Under the pieces are notes generated by a model, which saw only the letters and a program-made list of their open reading frames with translations, was not told where the DNA came from and ran no database searches. Below are positions 23,598 through 32,745 of a stretch of DNA of 36,056 nt, in pieces. The stretch's first letter is position 1. Each line of letters starts with the position of its first letter. Position numbers and translations under genes: made by a program. Origin of the DNA: Spirochaetota bacterium (GTDB lineage: Bacteria > Spirochaetota > Spirochaetia > B11-G9); assembly GCA_024280415.1 (NCBI GenBank), contig JAJRQE010000212.1:1-36056 (forward strand), read 5' to 3'.

Positions 23598-23628
23598 TTG
23601 ACTCTGCACCATGGTGCCAAGTTTATAT
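23598..23628 (+). promoter_or_regulatory. MerR-type promoter and operator for merA
   Basis: The -35 TTGACT (23598-23603) and -10 TTATAT (23623-23628) are 19 nt apart, the over-long spacing that MerR-family activators correct by twisting DNA. GCACCATGGTGC (23606-23617) is a perfect dyad in the centre and fits the GYAC-N4-GTRC core of mercury MerR operators. The rest of 23492-23692 shows no gene. Confidence 0.78.
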
Positions 23629-23692
23629 TACTGTTATAGTCTGTTACTGAAGAAGATTAATTACAATTTTTTGGAGTTAAAGGAGTTAATAA

Positions 23693-25084
23693 ATGATTAA
23701 ATATAAAAAATCAGGAAAATCCGGTGAAAAAACAGATTTCGATATAATTGTTGTAGGGGGAGGTTCAGCAGGATTTTCCGCTGCTATCAGAGGCGCAGAG
23801 ATGGGAAAAAAAGTTGCCCTTATTGAAAACAGGACAATAGGAGGAACTTGTGTAAATATAGGCTGTGTTCCATCAAAATTTATTATCAGTGAAGCTTTTT
23901 CGGGTACCAGCTGGAATAAAATCAAGGAGGGAAGAGACAACCTTGTCAGAAATTTACGAAATGAGAAATATATAAAAGTTTTGGAAAGCTACTCTGACAA
24001 TGTAACTTATATTCATGAGACCGCCACTTTTACAGATAACAATTCCGTTATCCTATCCAGTGGTAAAACCGTTACTGCAGATCTTTATATTATAACAACA
24101 GGATCAAAACCCTCATTTCCTGATATTACGGGTATTCAGGAAATCGACCCACTGGATAGTACTGGCCTCCTTTTTATAGAAAATCTCCCGGAATCACTGA
24201 TTATCGTTGGGGGGCGTTTTATTGCCCTTGAACTCGGTCATGTTTTTGCAAAACTGGGAGTAAGGGTAACAATACTCCAGCGTAGTAAAAAATTAATACC
24301 AGACTATAATACGAATATAAGTGACGAGGTAGAGAAATTGTTTCGGGATCAGGATATAGAAGTAATTACAGGAACAAAACTTCTTAAGGCTTCTCCAAAA
24401 GGGAGTCTGAAAACTCTCACATATAGTAAAGAGGGGAAAGAGAAGGAGATCAGCGCAGATAGAATAGTTTTTGCCACAGGCAGAACTGGTAATACAGACT
24501 CCCTTAACCCTGGAGCAGCTGGTATAAAACTGGACGACTCCGGTCATATTATTACCGATAAATATCTGAGGACATCCAATCCTAAAATCTTCGCAGCCGG
24601 AGATGTGCTGGCTTCACCAGGCCTTGTTTATGTAGCAGCCAAGGAGGGTCAGACTGCTGTAACAAATGCTTTTTCCGAACTGCCTCTCCCTTTGAAATAT
24701 GACAGTGTTCCAGAGGTTATTTTTACCCATCCACAAATAGCAAGGGCAGGAATAAGAGAACAAGATGCGGTAACCAGAGGAATCCCTGTATCGATAAGTA
24801 AATTTTTCATCTCGGATACTCCCTACGGTCTTGCCAACAATGATAAAAAGGGAGTTATTATTTTAATAAAAAACAGGGACAGCGGAGAACTGATTGGCGG
24901 AGAGATATTTGCTAAAGATGCGGGGAATATGATTCAGACAATCACAATTGCAATAAAAGCACATATGACAATTGAAGATATTGTAGGCACCTACTTTCCC
25001 TATCTTACAGCCGTCGAAGGTATCAAACTTGGTGCCGTTGTATTTAATAAGGATGTTAAAATGCTGAGCTGCTGTGCGGGTTAA
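23693..25084 (+). CDS. merA: Mercuric reductase lacking the N-terminal HMA domain
   Basis: A 463-residue flavoprotein disulfide reductase. It has an FAD-binding GGGSAGFSAA (22-31), the redox-active Cys53/Cys58 in GGTCVNIGCVPSK, an NAD(P)H site near 172-200 and a second FAD motif FAAGDVLASPG. The dimer domain ends in LSCCAG (Cys460/Cys461), the C-terminal Cys pair diagnostic of MerA rather than dihydrolipoamide dehydrogenase. It reduces Hg2+ to volatile Hg0 with NADPH. The NmerA metal-binding domain of many MerA proteins is absent. Ribosome site AAGGAG. The MerR-type promoter is at 23598, and a broken merR follows. Confidence 0.93.
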   Translation: MIKYKKSGKSGEKTDFDIIVVGGGSAGFSAAIRGAEMGKKVALIENRTIGGTCVNIGCVPSKFIISEAFSGTSWNKIKEGRDNLVRNLRNEKYIKVLESYSDNVTYIHETATFTDNNSVILSSGKTVTADLYIITTGSKPSFPDITGIQEIDPLDSTGLLFIENLPESLIIVGGRFIALELGHVFAKLGVRVTILQRSKKLIPDYNTNISDEVEKLFRDQDIEVITGTKLLKASPKGSLKTLTYSKEGKEKEISADRIVFATGRTGNTDSLNPGAAGIKLDDSGHIITDKYLRTSNPKIFAAGDVLASPGLVYVAAKEGQTAVTNAFSELPLPLKYDSVPEVIFTHPQIARAGIREQDAVTRGIPVSISKFFISDTPYGLANNDKKGVIILIKNRDSGELIGGEIFAKDAGNMIQTITIAIKAHMTIEDIVGTYFPYLTAVEGIKLGAVVFNKDVKMLSCCAG

Positions 25085-25104
25085 TCTGTATATGGAGGTA
25101 AAGG

Positions 25105-25275
25105 ATGACCAGATCTGAAATTTCCCGAAAAACCGGAATATCAGTACGAACCATTCGGTTTTACGAGGACAAAAGGATTATCCTTATGTTCCTGTACACT
25201 GTTTCTGCCAAACACCTTATCCATTTCCAGAAAACAATATTCCTTTTCTGCCCTGGCAGCTTCATAAAATGTTGA
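25105..25275 (+). pseudogene. merR remnant (N-terminal helix-turn-helix only)
   Basis: ATG 25105 behind GGAGGT starts MTRSEISRKTGISVRTIRFY-EDKRII, the MerR-family helix-turn-helix and first wing. After about residue 26 (nt 25183) homology ends, and the frame runs through unrelated DNA to TGA 25275 (56 codons). The dimerisation helix and metal-binding cysteines are lost. It is very probably the former regulator of merA, cut by a deletion or insertion. Confidence 0.78.
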
Positions 25276-25480
25276 TTTCAAATATTCATGATGATATTGC
25301 AGGCAGATTCAGAAAAGACAATGAATATATACGTGTAGGAAAACATACCGCGCCAAGTCCTAAAAAGCGGTAGAACGTTTGGTAAAAATGCTTTCAGCAT
25401 ACAATGCTGCAAGGCATAAGAATATTATAAACAAGGCGAACAGGCAGACAATTGAAGCTTTTTTAGAAAGGGGTATTTAG
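25187..25480 (+). pseudogene. Probable Fic-family gene remnant
   Basis: In a second frame the DNA reads FLPWQLHKMLISNIHDDIAG, RFRKDNEYIRVGKH and TAPSPKK, resembling the region before the Fic motif (LHxxL..., aGrfR...vrVG...P.P). After TAG 25371 a one-base shift restores VERLVKNMLSAYNA, ending at TAG 25478. The catalytic HPFxxGNGR motif is missing, so it is at best an inactive fragment. It is fused directly to the end of the merR remnant. Identification is by pattern only. Confidence 0.42.
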
Positions 25481-25532
25481 AAAATTGGTCAGTAAGGCTT
25501 TTGAGATGTCTATGAGCTCGGTCTGCTTTGGC

Positions 25533-25608
25533 TTTTTGCGCCAGTTGTAAGCACTCCGGATTAGAGAAAAAGTACTTTTTAAGTAGAAGATGTAATACAG
25601 CGCAAAAA
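25533..25608 (+). repeat. 76-nt folded repeat, copy 2
   Basis: The ends TTTTTGCGC / GCGCAAAAA match copy 1 (23096-23171) in inverted orientation, again with an internal hairpin (AAAAAGTACTTTTT). It lies 12 nt before the -35 at 25620. The intergenic stretch 25481-25789 holds this repeat, a promoter, and otherwise no gene that I can support. Confidence 0.7.
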
Positions 25609-25619
25609 GTAGGAAATAT

Positions 25620-25648
25620 TTGACACTATTGAATACTTATAGTATACT
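25620..25648 (+). promoter_or_regulatory. Consensus promoter upstream of the decayed cyclodeaminase and GntR genes
   Basis: -35 TTGACA (25620-25625), a 17-nt spacer, -10 TATACT (25643-25648). AGTATACT is palindromic, and a CATAGT/ACTATG inverted repeat lies just downstream (about 25649-25676). Both could be operators, for example for the GntR-family protein encoded at 26251. Confidence 0.65.
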
Positions 25649-25807
25649 CATAGTTTTTGTATAGTATATGACTATGTCATTTATAATCAGCTGATTATTC
25701 GGAAGATAATATAAATTGAAATAGTTCCTTCATCTGCAAATTTTAAGGAATAAGGAGGAAAAGTACATCACACACGGAAAATCACAGTATTGGATAAGGA
25801 AACGTAT

Positions 25808-26195
25808 ATGGAGAAAATCTGGTTTCTCTGTTTATCCCAGAAAGATGTGATTGAGACGGATGTGAACTGGGTTAGCGGTTTCTCCAACAGTTTCCACTAT
25901 GGCTTGCCGTCTGTTATGGGGCTTATGATTTTGAACAACGTGCAAAAAGGCCAACCCCCTCGCAGTAATGGTCTGCCCCTGGATTACCGTAATAAAATCA
26001 AGAGCTGTTTACGCTGTCGCGGCAAAGTTTGGAGCAATAAGAGACACAGAGGCTGTGAGGGTCTATGATGTAAATCAAGGTATTTCCGAACACTACATCG
26101 ATTCCATAAGTAAAAAGGTTCCATTCGGAATTGAAACGGGCATATCTCTAAAGGATGTAATTGGTGGATCTGGATCTCCTATTCTTGTAAAATAG
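25808..26195 (+). pseudogene. Ornithine cyclodeaminase/mu-crystallin-family gene, decayed
   Basis: Two overlapping frames carry pieces of this NAD(P)-dependent family in order: LSQKDVI (N-terminus), VNWVSGFSNSFHYGLPSVMG and LMILNN (substrate region), then, after a frameshift near 25970-26000, VYAVAAKFGAIRD, TEAVRVYDVNQ and ISLKDVIGGS. The GxGxQA nucleotide-binding loop and much of the rest are deleted, leaving under 130 codons of about 320. Upstream, AAGGAGG (about 25753) is not followed by a usable start. It may once have worked with the opine-dehydrogenase-type gene in this locus. Confidence 0.62.
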
Positions 26196-26250
26196 TAAAG
26201 TTAATAAGCATTGGAACTTATACAACCAAAGCCTGAAGGAGGGCATTTTT

Positions 26251-26868
26251 ATGGAGAACGATGTATGCAGCATTATAAGAGAACGAATTGTCAATCTCTA
26301 TTATCAACCTGGTGAACATCTTAACGAGGCTAAATTAGCGGAGGAACTTCAGGTTAGCCGAACACCTATTCGAGAAGCTCTGATACGTCTCTCATCGGAA
26401 AAATTGGTTATCATTGTACCTCGCTCAGGGGTTCGGGTTTCTGAAATCAATCTTCATGACTTTAAGGTATTAATGGAAATAAGGTTGATCCTGGAGCGAG
26501 GAGCAGTTCGACTTGCCACCCTGAAGGCTAATAAGTATCAGATTCATAGTCTGGAAGAACTGGATATGAAGGTCAAACAGGCTGATTATGAAGACTCGTC
26601 TACAATGCTTAACTACGATACCCAATTCCATAAAATTATCTATGAAATTGCCGATAATTTCTATCTAAGTGACTACCTTTCCATAGTGATGAATCAATTT
26701 ATCAGGATAGAAAAAATAATTTCCTACAAGCCAGCTGTTTTTCAGGCTCAACTCACAAAGTTCATTCAGGCAATGAAACAAAAGGATCTGGATCAAACAG
26801 AGAAACTGATCGAACATCATCTTGAAAACATTGTTAAAAGAGTCGAAACCTATATTAGAACTACATGA
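26251..26868 (+). CDS. GntR-family transcriptional regulator, FCD (FadR) subfamily
   Basis: A 205-residue protein. The winged helix-turn-helix (1-70) has the GntR signature PGEHLNEAKLAEELQVSRTPIREALIRL. The FCD effector domain (about 75-200) is all-helical, with the metal- and ligand-binding Asp/His pattern: Asp111 in YDTQFHKIIY and the C-terminal HHLENI. Such proteins sense carboxylates or amino acids and repress catabolic or transport genes. It lies convergent to the hydrolase/ABC operon, and the operon and the opine-dehydrogenase gene are its likely targets. Good ribosome site GAAGGAGGG. Confidence 0.93.
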   Translation: MENDVCSIIRERIVNLYYQPGEHLNEAKLAEELQVSRTPIREALIRLSSEKLVIIVPRSGVRVSEINLHDFKVLMEIRLILERGAVRLATLKANKYQIHSLEELDMKVKQADYEDSSTMLNYDTQFHKIIYEIADNFYLSDYLSIVMNQFIRIEKIISYKPAVFQAQLTKFIQAMKQKDLDQTEKLIEHHLENIVKRVETYIRTT

Positions 26869-27028
26869 TATAGGCTCAGTGAGGATAAACAAATGATACA
26901 CAAGGCTGAAAAACATTTCTACCTATATAGGCTCCTGGTAATAAGCAAATAGAGAAAATACATGCACCAAACCAGGTCGCTTTAAACCATGACCAAACTT
27001 AATATGTGGACTTTGCCTGCTCTAATGA

Positions 27029-28594
27029 TCACCGATGGGTTACTGGTCGCTCAGTCACACCTTCCGATCCTACAATCGTATGTACCAGGGTTCGTTCATC
27101 GTTGAGCATACGCCAGGATAACATCTTTTGGGCATATTTGAGAACCAGCTCCGTGTATGCCTTATCTCCAGCCAAATTATGCAATTCGTCAGCATCTTTT
27201 TTAAGATCAAATAATAATGGGGGAAGATCAGCAAAATGAACATACTTGTATTGTTCATCCCGGATCACATTAAATGAACATGCTTCAAAATCGATACCCA
27301 GCTCTTTATCCGGTGAAGCTGAATATCCCCAGGCTTCTTTCATATAGCGGAAATCGACTTCCCAATGAACCTCAGTTCGCCATTTTTCCGGTGTCTTTCC
27401 CAAAAGAAAAGGAACAAGGGAACGACCGTCACACTGTATCGGAATATTAGCATCAAAAATATCCAAAATAGTCGGTAAAATATCTACGTTTTCGGTAAAG
27501 TCTTCCACCACAAGCCCGTGAGGATATTTCTCTTTCTCATCTGGTAGGCGTATGATACAGGGTACATGAAAACTCTCATCAAAGTAAGCCGCAGGTGGCA
27601 ATAGATGATGATCTCCCAGTTGAGCGCCATGATCACTTACAAATACGATGACAGTGTTTTCATACTGGCCATTCTCTTTAAGCAATGTCAGGATCTTGCC
27701 AATATTATCGTCAAGTTCTGTCATTAGTCCGTAATAAGTGGCACGCAACTGTCGCATCGATTTTTCATCTCTGGGGTATATACCGGTATGATAATAGCCA
27801 CTATTTAAATCCTGATTCAGTAAATAAGCAAGATACGGGTGTTGTTTTGCCTCTACTTCCAGCGAAGATGCTCGCTTAAAATCAGGAACATCATCTGGAT
27901 GATAAAGAAGATTGTAAGGCTCCGGTGCAAGATAGGGGCGATGAGGCTTAAGATAACTGACATGAAGAAACCATTGTTGTCTGCCAGACCTTCTAATAAA
28001 CTGAAGCGCCTGATCCGTAATAAAGGCGGTATCGCTTTCTTCTTTTGAATAACAAGCGGGAGCATAGGCTTTCCCCCGTGTTTCTACCCCTGGATATCCC
28101 TCTACGGATTTATAATAGAGATCACGAGAATTTTTTGGAACCGTATATCCCCGTTTTTCGAGCCATAAAGCCCAGGACTCTGTACAGATGGTCGATACGT
28201 TCAGAACTTTTTGAAACCCGGGAAGAACGCCACAACTGTTTTTGATCGCCGGATCCTGTGAAGAATACGAACGAGGATCCGGCGTAGTATCAGTGTATCC
28301 GATTAAGGCAGGATCATAACCCAGTTTCCTGAGCTCCAGGGCAATGTTGGTGTGGCGTGCATCAAGGGGTGTTCCATTTTCAACCGTACGGTGGTTCTGA
28401 AGATACATTCCAGTGTAGAGTGAAGCCCGGCTCGGACCACATGGCGTGCATTGAGTAAAGTGGTTTCGGAACAGAACACCATCAGCGGCAAGAGAGTCAA
28501 GATTCGGCGTTTTAACTGTGGGGTGGTCTAAGATAGATAAACATTCCCCTCTCCATTGATCTACAGTAATGAATAATATATTATTCTGTTTCAT
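27029..28594 (-). CDS. Phosphonate monoester hydrolase/sulfatase-family protein
   Basis: I choose ATG 28594 over a GTG at 28621 that lacks a ribosome site, giving 521 residues. Alkaline-phosphatase superfamily: FITVDQWRGE (metal Asp), CTPCGPSRASLYTGMYL with the formylglycine Cys in CGPSR (Cys52), NHRTVENGTPLDARHTNIAL, PALIGYTDTTPDPR, LKPHRPYLAP and VFVSDHGAQLGDHHL (metal Asp/His). The NGTPLDARHT and GYTDTTPDPR segments are typical of phosphonate monoester hydrolases, which split phosphonate and phosphate diesters, with sulfatase side activity. It is the last gene of the ABC-transporter operon, so it probably acts on the imported compound. Confidence 0.9.
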   Translation of the reverse strand: MKQNNILFITVDQWRGECLSILDHPTVKTPNLDSLAADGVLFRNHFTQCTPCGPSRASLYTGMYLQNHRTVENGTPLDARHTNIALELRKLGYDPALIGYTDTTPDPRSYSSQDPAIKNSCGVLPGFQKVLNVSTICTESWALWLEKRGYTVPKNSRDLYYKSVEGYPGVETRGKAYAPACYSKEESDTAFITDQALQFIRRSGRQQWFLHVSYLKPHRPYLAPEPYNLLYHPDDVPDFKRASSLEVEAKQHPYLAYLLNQDLNSGYYHTGIYPRDEKSMRQLRATYYGLMTELDDNIGKILTLLKENGQYENTVIVFVSDHGAQLGDHHLLPPAAYFDESFHVPCIIRLPDEKEKYPHGLVVEDFTENVDILPTILDIFDANIPIQCDGRSLVPFLLGKTPEKWRTEVHWEVDFRYMKEAWGYSASPDKELGIDFEACSFNVIRDEQYKYVHFADLPPLLFDLKKDADELHNLAGDKAYTELVLKYAQKMLSWRMLNDERTLVHTIVGSEGVTERPVTHR

Positions 28595-28719
28595 AATGTT
28601 CTTATTACTCCTCAAACTCACTATTACGATAGAGACTATGTTCCATACCCCTTTTCAGGATTACAACCATAGCAGGAAAATATCTCCGAAAACGTTTTTT
28701 TCATTTTTTTATGCGACTA

Positions 28720-29628
28720 TTACATCAGTGTCGGATCCAGCCGATCGCGGACCCAATCTCCCAGTATACTCATAGAGAGGGTTGCCAGAAAAATAGCGAC
28801 TCCTGGAAAAACGGTTATCCACCATGCAGTAGTCAGGTAGTCCCTTCCGAATCCAAGCATATTTCCAAGACTCGTCAGTGGTGGCTGGACTCCGATGCCG
28901 AGAAAACTTAATGAACTCTCCAGAATGACTGTACCTGGAAAGTTAAGTGTCATATTTACAATTAATGCACTGGATATATTTGGAAGAATATGCCGCAGGT
29001 AAACCCTTATTGGAGTTGCACCAAGGGTGTTGACCGCTATCGCATAACCATGGGTTATTGCAGATAATGTAAGTCCCCGTGTTATTCGGGCATAGCGCTC
29101 CCATCCATAGATACCCATCAGTCCAATAAACAGCACCAGGTTGTTTCCAAAAAATGCAAGCAATGTCAGCGAAATAATGAAAAAGGGCAAAGAAGCCTGA
29201 AAATCAATACCGGCCATCACAACGTCGTCAACCCAGCCGCGAAAGTGCGCTGCAAGAAAACCCAGTGCTGTACCCAGAATTGCACCGATGACGGTACCTA
29301 AAAATGCAATCAATAGACTCATACGAATTGAAAAAATGAGGCGGCTTAGAACATCACGCCCGAGATCGTCAGTACCAAACAGATGATTCCAGTCCCCTCC
29401 CTCCATCCAAACAGGCGCTTGCAACCTTGTCCTCAGGTCGATCGACGTGAAATCATAGGGAGAAATAAGCGTTGCGAAAACAGCGACAAAAATCATAAAC
29501 AATAACCATAACGCTGCAATTATGACAATTGGTGGGTAGCGGCCAAAAAATCGGTGAATTCGGATTTGAAAGTTTTCCTGTGGCTTCTCTTCAGAATGTG
29601 TCAATTCAACTTCTAGTTTATCAGTCAT
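28720..29628 (-). CDS. dppC: Peptide/nickel-type ABC transporter permease (DppC/OppC)
   Basis: A 302-residue permease starting at ATG 29628, 8 nt after the DppB-type gene ends. The N-terminal region has one helix (about 35-57) and the OppC linker HLFGTDDLGRDVLSRLIFS. The BPD transmembrane domain follows with the conserved EAA-like loop (YAIAVNTLGATPIRVYLRHILPN), and ESSLSFLGIGVQPP near the end. It forms the membrane channel with the DppB-type subunit. A 126-nt gap separates it from the hydrolase gene, without an obvious terminator. Confidence 0.92.
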   Translation of the reverse strand: MTDKLEVELTHSEEKPQENFQIRIHRFFGRYPPIVIIAALWLLFMIFVAVFATLISPYDFTSIDLRTRLQAPVWMEGGDWNHLFGTDDLGRDVLSRLIFSIRMSLLIAFLGTVIGAILGTALGFLAAHFRGWVDDVVMAGIDFQASLPFFIISLTLLAFFGNNLVLFIGLMGIYGWERYARITRGLTLSAITHGYAIAVNTLGATPIRVYLRHILPNISSALIVNMTLNFPGTVILESSLSFLGIGVQPPLTSLGNMLGFGRDYLTTAWWITVFPGVAIFLATLSMSILGDWVRDRLDPTLM

Positions 29629-29636
29629 GGCAGATC

Positions 29637-30572
29637 CTATAATTCTTCTGATCGGAGATCGCGAACCCGTGGATCCAACCATCCATAAGCAATATCAACG
29701 ATTAAATTAGCAGTAACCATCGAAACCGCAATTAATAGTATGGTCACCTGCACCACTGCCAGGTCTCGATTAGCCACTGCAGTAACCAACAACCGCCCCA
29801 CACCGGGCCATGCAAATACATTTTCGGTAATGACACCCCCAACAATCAGACTACCAATAAAAAAACCCGCTATAGTTACGATCGGAATTGCTGCGTTAGG
29901 GAGCGCATGTTCGCGTACTACTTTTTTCCAGGGGACACCCTTGGCTATTGCGGTGCGAATGTATGGTTGATTTAGTATTTCCAGCATCGCTGACCGTGTA
30001 AACCGGGCAAATACAGCAGCTTCCGCAGTGGCCATCGTTATGACCGGCATAATGTAGTGCTTCCACGAATCACTTCCGGCACTAGGCAGTACTCGCCAGG
30101 TCACTGAAAAAAGGAGAATTAAAAGTACACCAAGAAAAAAGTTTGGGATACTCAAACCCATAACAGCCAGTGTCATTGTTACGCGATCCCTTTTTGTGTT
30201 GTGATGAAGCGCCGATTGAATACCCGCCGGAATTCCAATCAGCAGAGTAACAGCAGCAGTGACCCACATCAGAGAGAGAGTTTTCGGAATACGTTCCGCC
30301 ACTACTTCAACAGCGTCTCGGCCGTCGAGGTATGATTTACCTAAATCACCGTGAAAAACATTACTTATGTAAATTACATATTGCTGCCAAATAGGTTTGT
30401 TAAGACCCCAAGCCTCACGAAGTATTTCAAGAGACTCTGAGTCTGCATCGGGGCCAAAAATTAGTAACGCAGAGTCACCGGATAGTCGCAGAGCGACAAA
30501 AATAAAGGTGACAATAAGACAGATCGTTAGCAGAGCGCGAAATATTTTTCTTATGAAAAATCGAATTGACAT
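29637..30572 (-). CDS. dppB: Peptide/nickel-type ABC transporter permease (DppB/OppB)
   Basis: A 311-residue permease with six predicted helices: a first helix (about 12-30), a periplasmic domain, then the BPD domain from about residue 95. The EAA-like loop reads RTAIAKGVPWKKVVREHALPNA. The C-terminal YGWLDPRVR is the usual DppB ending. It lies 18 nt after the DppF-type ATPase gene. Together with DppC it makes the pore of an importer for peptides, nickel chelates, opines or similar solutes. Confidence 0.93.
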   Translation of the reverse strand: MSIRFFIRKIFRALLTICLIVTFIFVALRLSGDSALLIFGPDADSESLEILREAWGLNKPIWQQYVIYISNVFHGDLGKSYLDGRDAVEVVAERIPKTLSLMWVTAAVTLLIGIPAGIQSALHHNTKRDRVTMTLAVMGLSIPNFFLGVLLILLFSVTWRVLPSAGSDSWKHYIMPVITMATAEAAVFARFTRSAMLEILNQPYIRTAIAKGVPWKKVVREHALPNAAIPIVTIAGFFIGSLIVGGVITENVFAWPGVGRLLVTAVANRDLAVVQVTILLIAVSMVTANLIVDIAYGWLDPRVRDLRSEEL

Positions 30573-30590
30573 GGTACTTCCTCGTTCACA

Positions 30591-31616
30591 TTAAATTTCA
30601 CCGTGGGCAAGATGGCAAGCGACCAACTGTCCATTCTTCAGAGACTTTAACTCAGGTATACGTTCTGCACAGCCGGGTTTAGCCCGATGACAGCGCGTAT
30701 GGAAGCGACACCCTGAGGGTAGATCGATAGGACTCGGAGGATCGCTTTTTAGAAATATCCGCTGGCGGTTAAGTCCGGGCTCAGGAATCGGTATGGCAGA
30801 AAGCAATGCCTGTGTATATGGATGTGCAGGACTATTAAATAACAGATCAATTTGTGCCTGTTCAACGACCTTACCCAGATACATCACCGATACACGTTCA
30901 CAGATATGACGCACTATATTCAGGTCATGGCTGATGAATATCATCGTTAGCCCCATCCGCTCTCGCAGCCTGGCGAGTAAATTAATAACCTGAGCCTGGA
31001 TAGATACATCGAGAGCCGAAGTGGGTTCGTCACAAACCAGGAGTTGAGGCTCCATAATCAATGCCCGGGCCAGTACCACTCTTTGCCGTTGCCCTCCGCT
31101 CAATTCATGAGGATACCGGTAGAATGTGTGGTCTTTCAAATCTATTGAACGAAGAAGCTCAGCCGCCTTATCATGACACTCGGATTTGGACGCAATGTTG
31201 TGTATGATCAGTGGTTCGGTAACCTGATCGATGATTTTCATGCGTGGATCCAGAGCTCCCAGAGGATCCTGGAATACATACTGCATATGTTGACGGAGTT
31301 TGCGTAACTCAACCGGCAGTAGCCCGGAAAGCTTCCGTCCATTAAACTTAATCACACCCGATGTCGGGTTATCGATTTTAAGCAGCAGCCGCGCTATTGT
31401 GGATTTACCGGAACCACTTTCACCAACGATGCCTAAAGTTTCACCCCTGCTTACCGAAAATGAAACACCATCAACCGCTTTGAGATTGTTTTTCTTACCG
31501 AATAATCCACCACTACTTCGAACTCGAAAGTACTTATGAAGATCAGTAACTTCCAACAAAGGCAGTCCGTTTTGATTCCGGAGGGATACAACTGAGGAAC
31601 CTTCTTGCTTATTCAA
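30591..31616 (-). CDS. dppF: Peptide/nickel-type ABC transporter ATPase (DppF/OppF)
   Basis: A 341-residue ABC ATPase with Walker A GIVGESGSGKST, Q-loop VFQDPLGALDP, signature LSGGQRQRVVLARAL and Walker B LLVCDEPTSALD. The oligopeptide C-terminal extension holds CRFHTRCHRAKPGCAE, the Cys residues that may bind a small Fe-S or zinc site in this family. It overlaps the DppD-type gene by 4 nt (ATGA, 31613-31616). It energises the importer as a heterodimer with DppD. Confidence 0.94.
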   Translation of the reverse strand: MNKQEGSSVVSLRNQNGLPLLEVTDLHKYFRVRSSGGLFGKKNNLKAVDGVSFSVSRGETLGIVGESGSGKSTIARLLLKIDNPTSGVIKFNGRKLSGLLPVELRKLRQHMQYVFQDPLGALDPRMKIIDQVTEPLIIHNIASKSECHDKAAELLRSIDLKDHTFYRYPHELSGGQRQRVVLARALIMEPQLLVCDEPTSALDVSIQAQVINLLARLRERMGLTMIFISHDLNIVRHICERVSVMYLGKVVEQAQIDLLFNSPAHPYTQALLSAIPIPEPGLNRQRIFLKSDPPSPIDLPSGCRFHTRCHRAKPGCAERIPELKSLKNGQLVACHLAHGEI

Positions 31617-32695
31617 ACCTGAAACCCTCCATATTGGGGATTGAAGCAGGATATACTGCGACCGTGCGATTCTGTTGTTGGTGCCGGCTGCCTTATTTTA
31701 CATACATTCAGCGCAACATTGCAACGTGGTTCAAATGCGCAGCCTCGGGGCATTTCGTGAGGAGCTGGTACTGATCCTTCTACAGGAAGCAGCATATCAA
31801 TCTGCCTGTCTATACGAGGTAATGATGCGAGCAAGCCTCGTGTATATGGATGATGGGGATCAGCGAAGATACCCTCAACTGTACCTTTTTCAATGATGAG
31901 TCCACAATACATTACAGCCATACTGTCGCAGGTTTCTGCTACAACACTTAGATCATGTGTAATCAATATTATTGACATTTCCATTTCATTACGAAGGCTG
32001 CGAATTAGTTCTAGTATCTGTGCCTGAATGGTTACATCCAGGGCTGTGGTCGGTTCATCTGCAATAAGCAGCTGAGGCCGACCGGCCAAAGCCATAGCGA
32101 TCATCACTCGCTGGTTCATCCCGCCGGATAGTTCGTGAGGATATTGCTTTAAACATTGTTTTGTTTCAGGGATGCCTACACGGTTCAATAGGCGCTCGGC
32201 CTCGATACGGGCAGCCTGTACTGTCACCCTCTGATGCTTTTTTACCATCTCTGTTTTTTTCTTTCCCATCACCTTATTATTCAAAAAGGGTATCGCGGAG
32301 TTGTAGATGATCGACTCAACCACCTGGCGGCCAATTGTGTGAACGGGATTGAGAGAACTCACAGGATCCTGAAAAATCATCGCGATGTCACGACCCCGCA
32401 TTTTTGTAAGCCCATTCTCATCCAAGGTCAATAGATCTTGATTCTTATATCGAACATTGCCGCCGATACGAGCTCTGGGATCCAGCAACTTCATCACAGC
32501 CATACTGGTGATGCTTTTACCGCAACCGCTTTCACCCACCAAACCCAGAATCTCGCCCGGATAAACTTCAAATCCTACTCCATGCAGACACCGAATCCAG
32601 CCGGTGGGCGTATTAAAATCAATAGTCAGATCTGAGATTTGAAGCAGTGGCGCTCGTTGCGATTTTATTACAGATTCCGTCAGTTTTTCATTCAT
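31613..32695 (-). CDS. dppD: Peptide/nickel-type ABC transporter ATPase (DppD/OppD)
   Basis: A 360-residue ABC ATPase with Walker A GLVGESGCGKS, Q-loop MIFQDPVSSLNP, signature LSGGMNQRVMIAMAL, Walker B LLIADEPTTALD, and the C-terminal extension with CAFEPRCNVALNVCK. A lysine-rich insertion (about residues 140-170) lies between the Q-loop and the signature. It follows the solute-binding-protein gene after a 107-nt gap that contains a hairpin (32746-32776). No close ribosome site is visible at ATG 32695. Confidence 0.93.
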   Translation of the reverse strand: MNEKLTESVIKSQRAPLLQISDLTIDFNTPTGWIRCLHGVGFEVYPGEILGLVGESGCGKSITSMAVMKLLDPRARIGGNVRYKNQDLLTLDENGLTKMRGRDIAMIFQDPVSSLNPVHTIGRQVVESIIYNSAIPFLNNKVMGKKKTEMVKKHQRVTVQAARIEAERLLNRVGIPETKQCLKQYPHELSGGMNQRVMIAMALAGRPQLLIADEPTTALDVTIQAQILELIRSLRNEMEMSIILITHDLSVVAETCDSMAVMYCGLIIEKGTVEGIFADPHHPYTRGLLASLPRIDRQIDMLLPVEGSVPAPHEMPRGCAFEPRCNVALNVCKIRQPAPTTESHGRSISCFNPQYGGFQV

Positions 32696-32745
32696 TTTAA
32701 AATATTTTACCCAACTCCTATAAATAATAATAAACAGTATTTATA

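Noticed and set aside
23693-25084. Dihydrolipoamide dehydrogenase or glutathione reductase as the identity of the flavoprotein
   Set aside because: The C-terminal LSCCAG with a vicinal Cys pair and the MerR-type promoter point to mercuric reductase; the usual HxxxxE catalytic ending of those enzymes is absent.
23096-25608. Integron attC sites as an explanation for the 76-nt folded repeats
   Set aside because: Size and folding fit, but the conserved AAC/GTT core boxes (RYYYAAC and GTTRRRY) are absent from the ends, and no integrase is visible.
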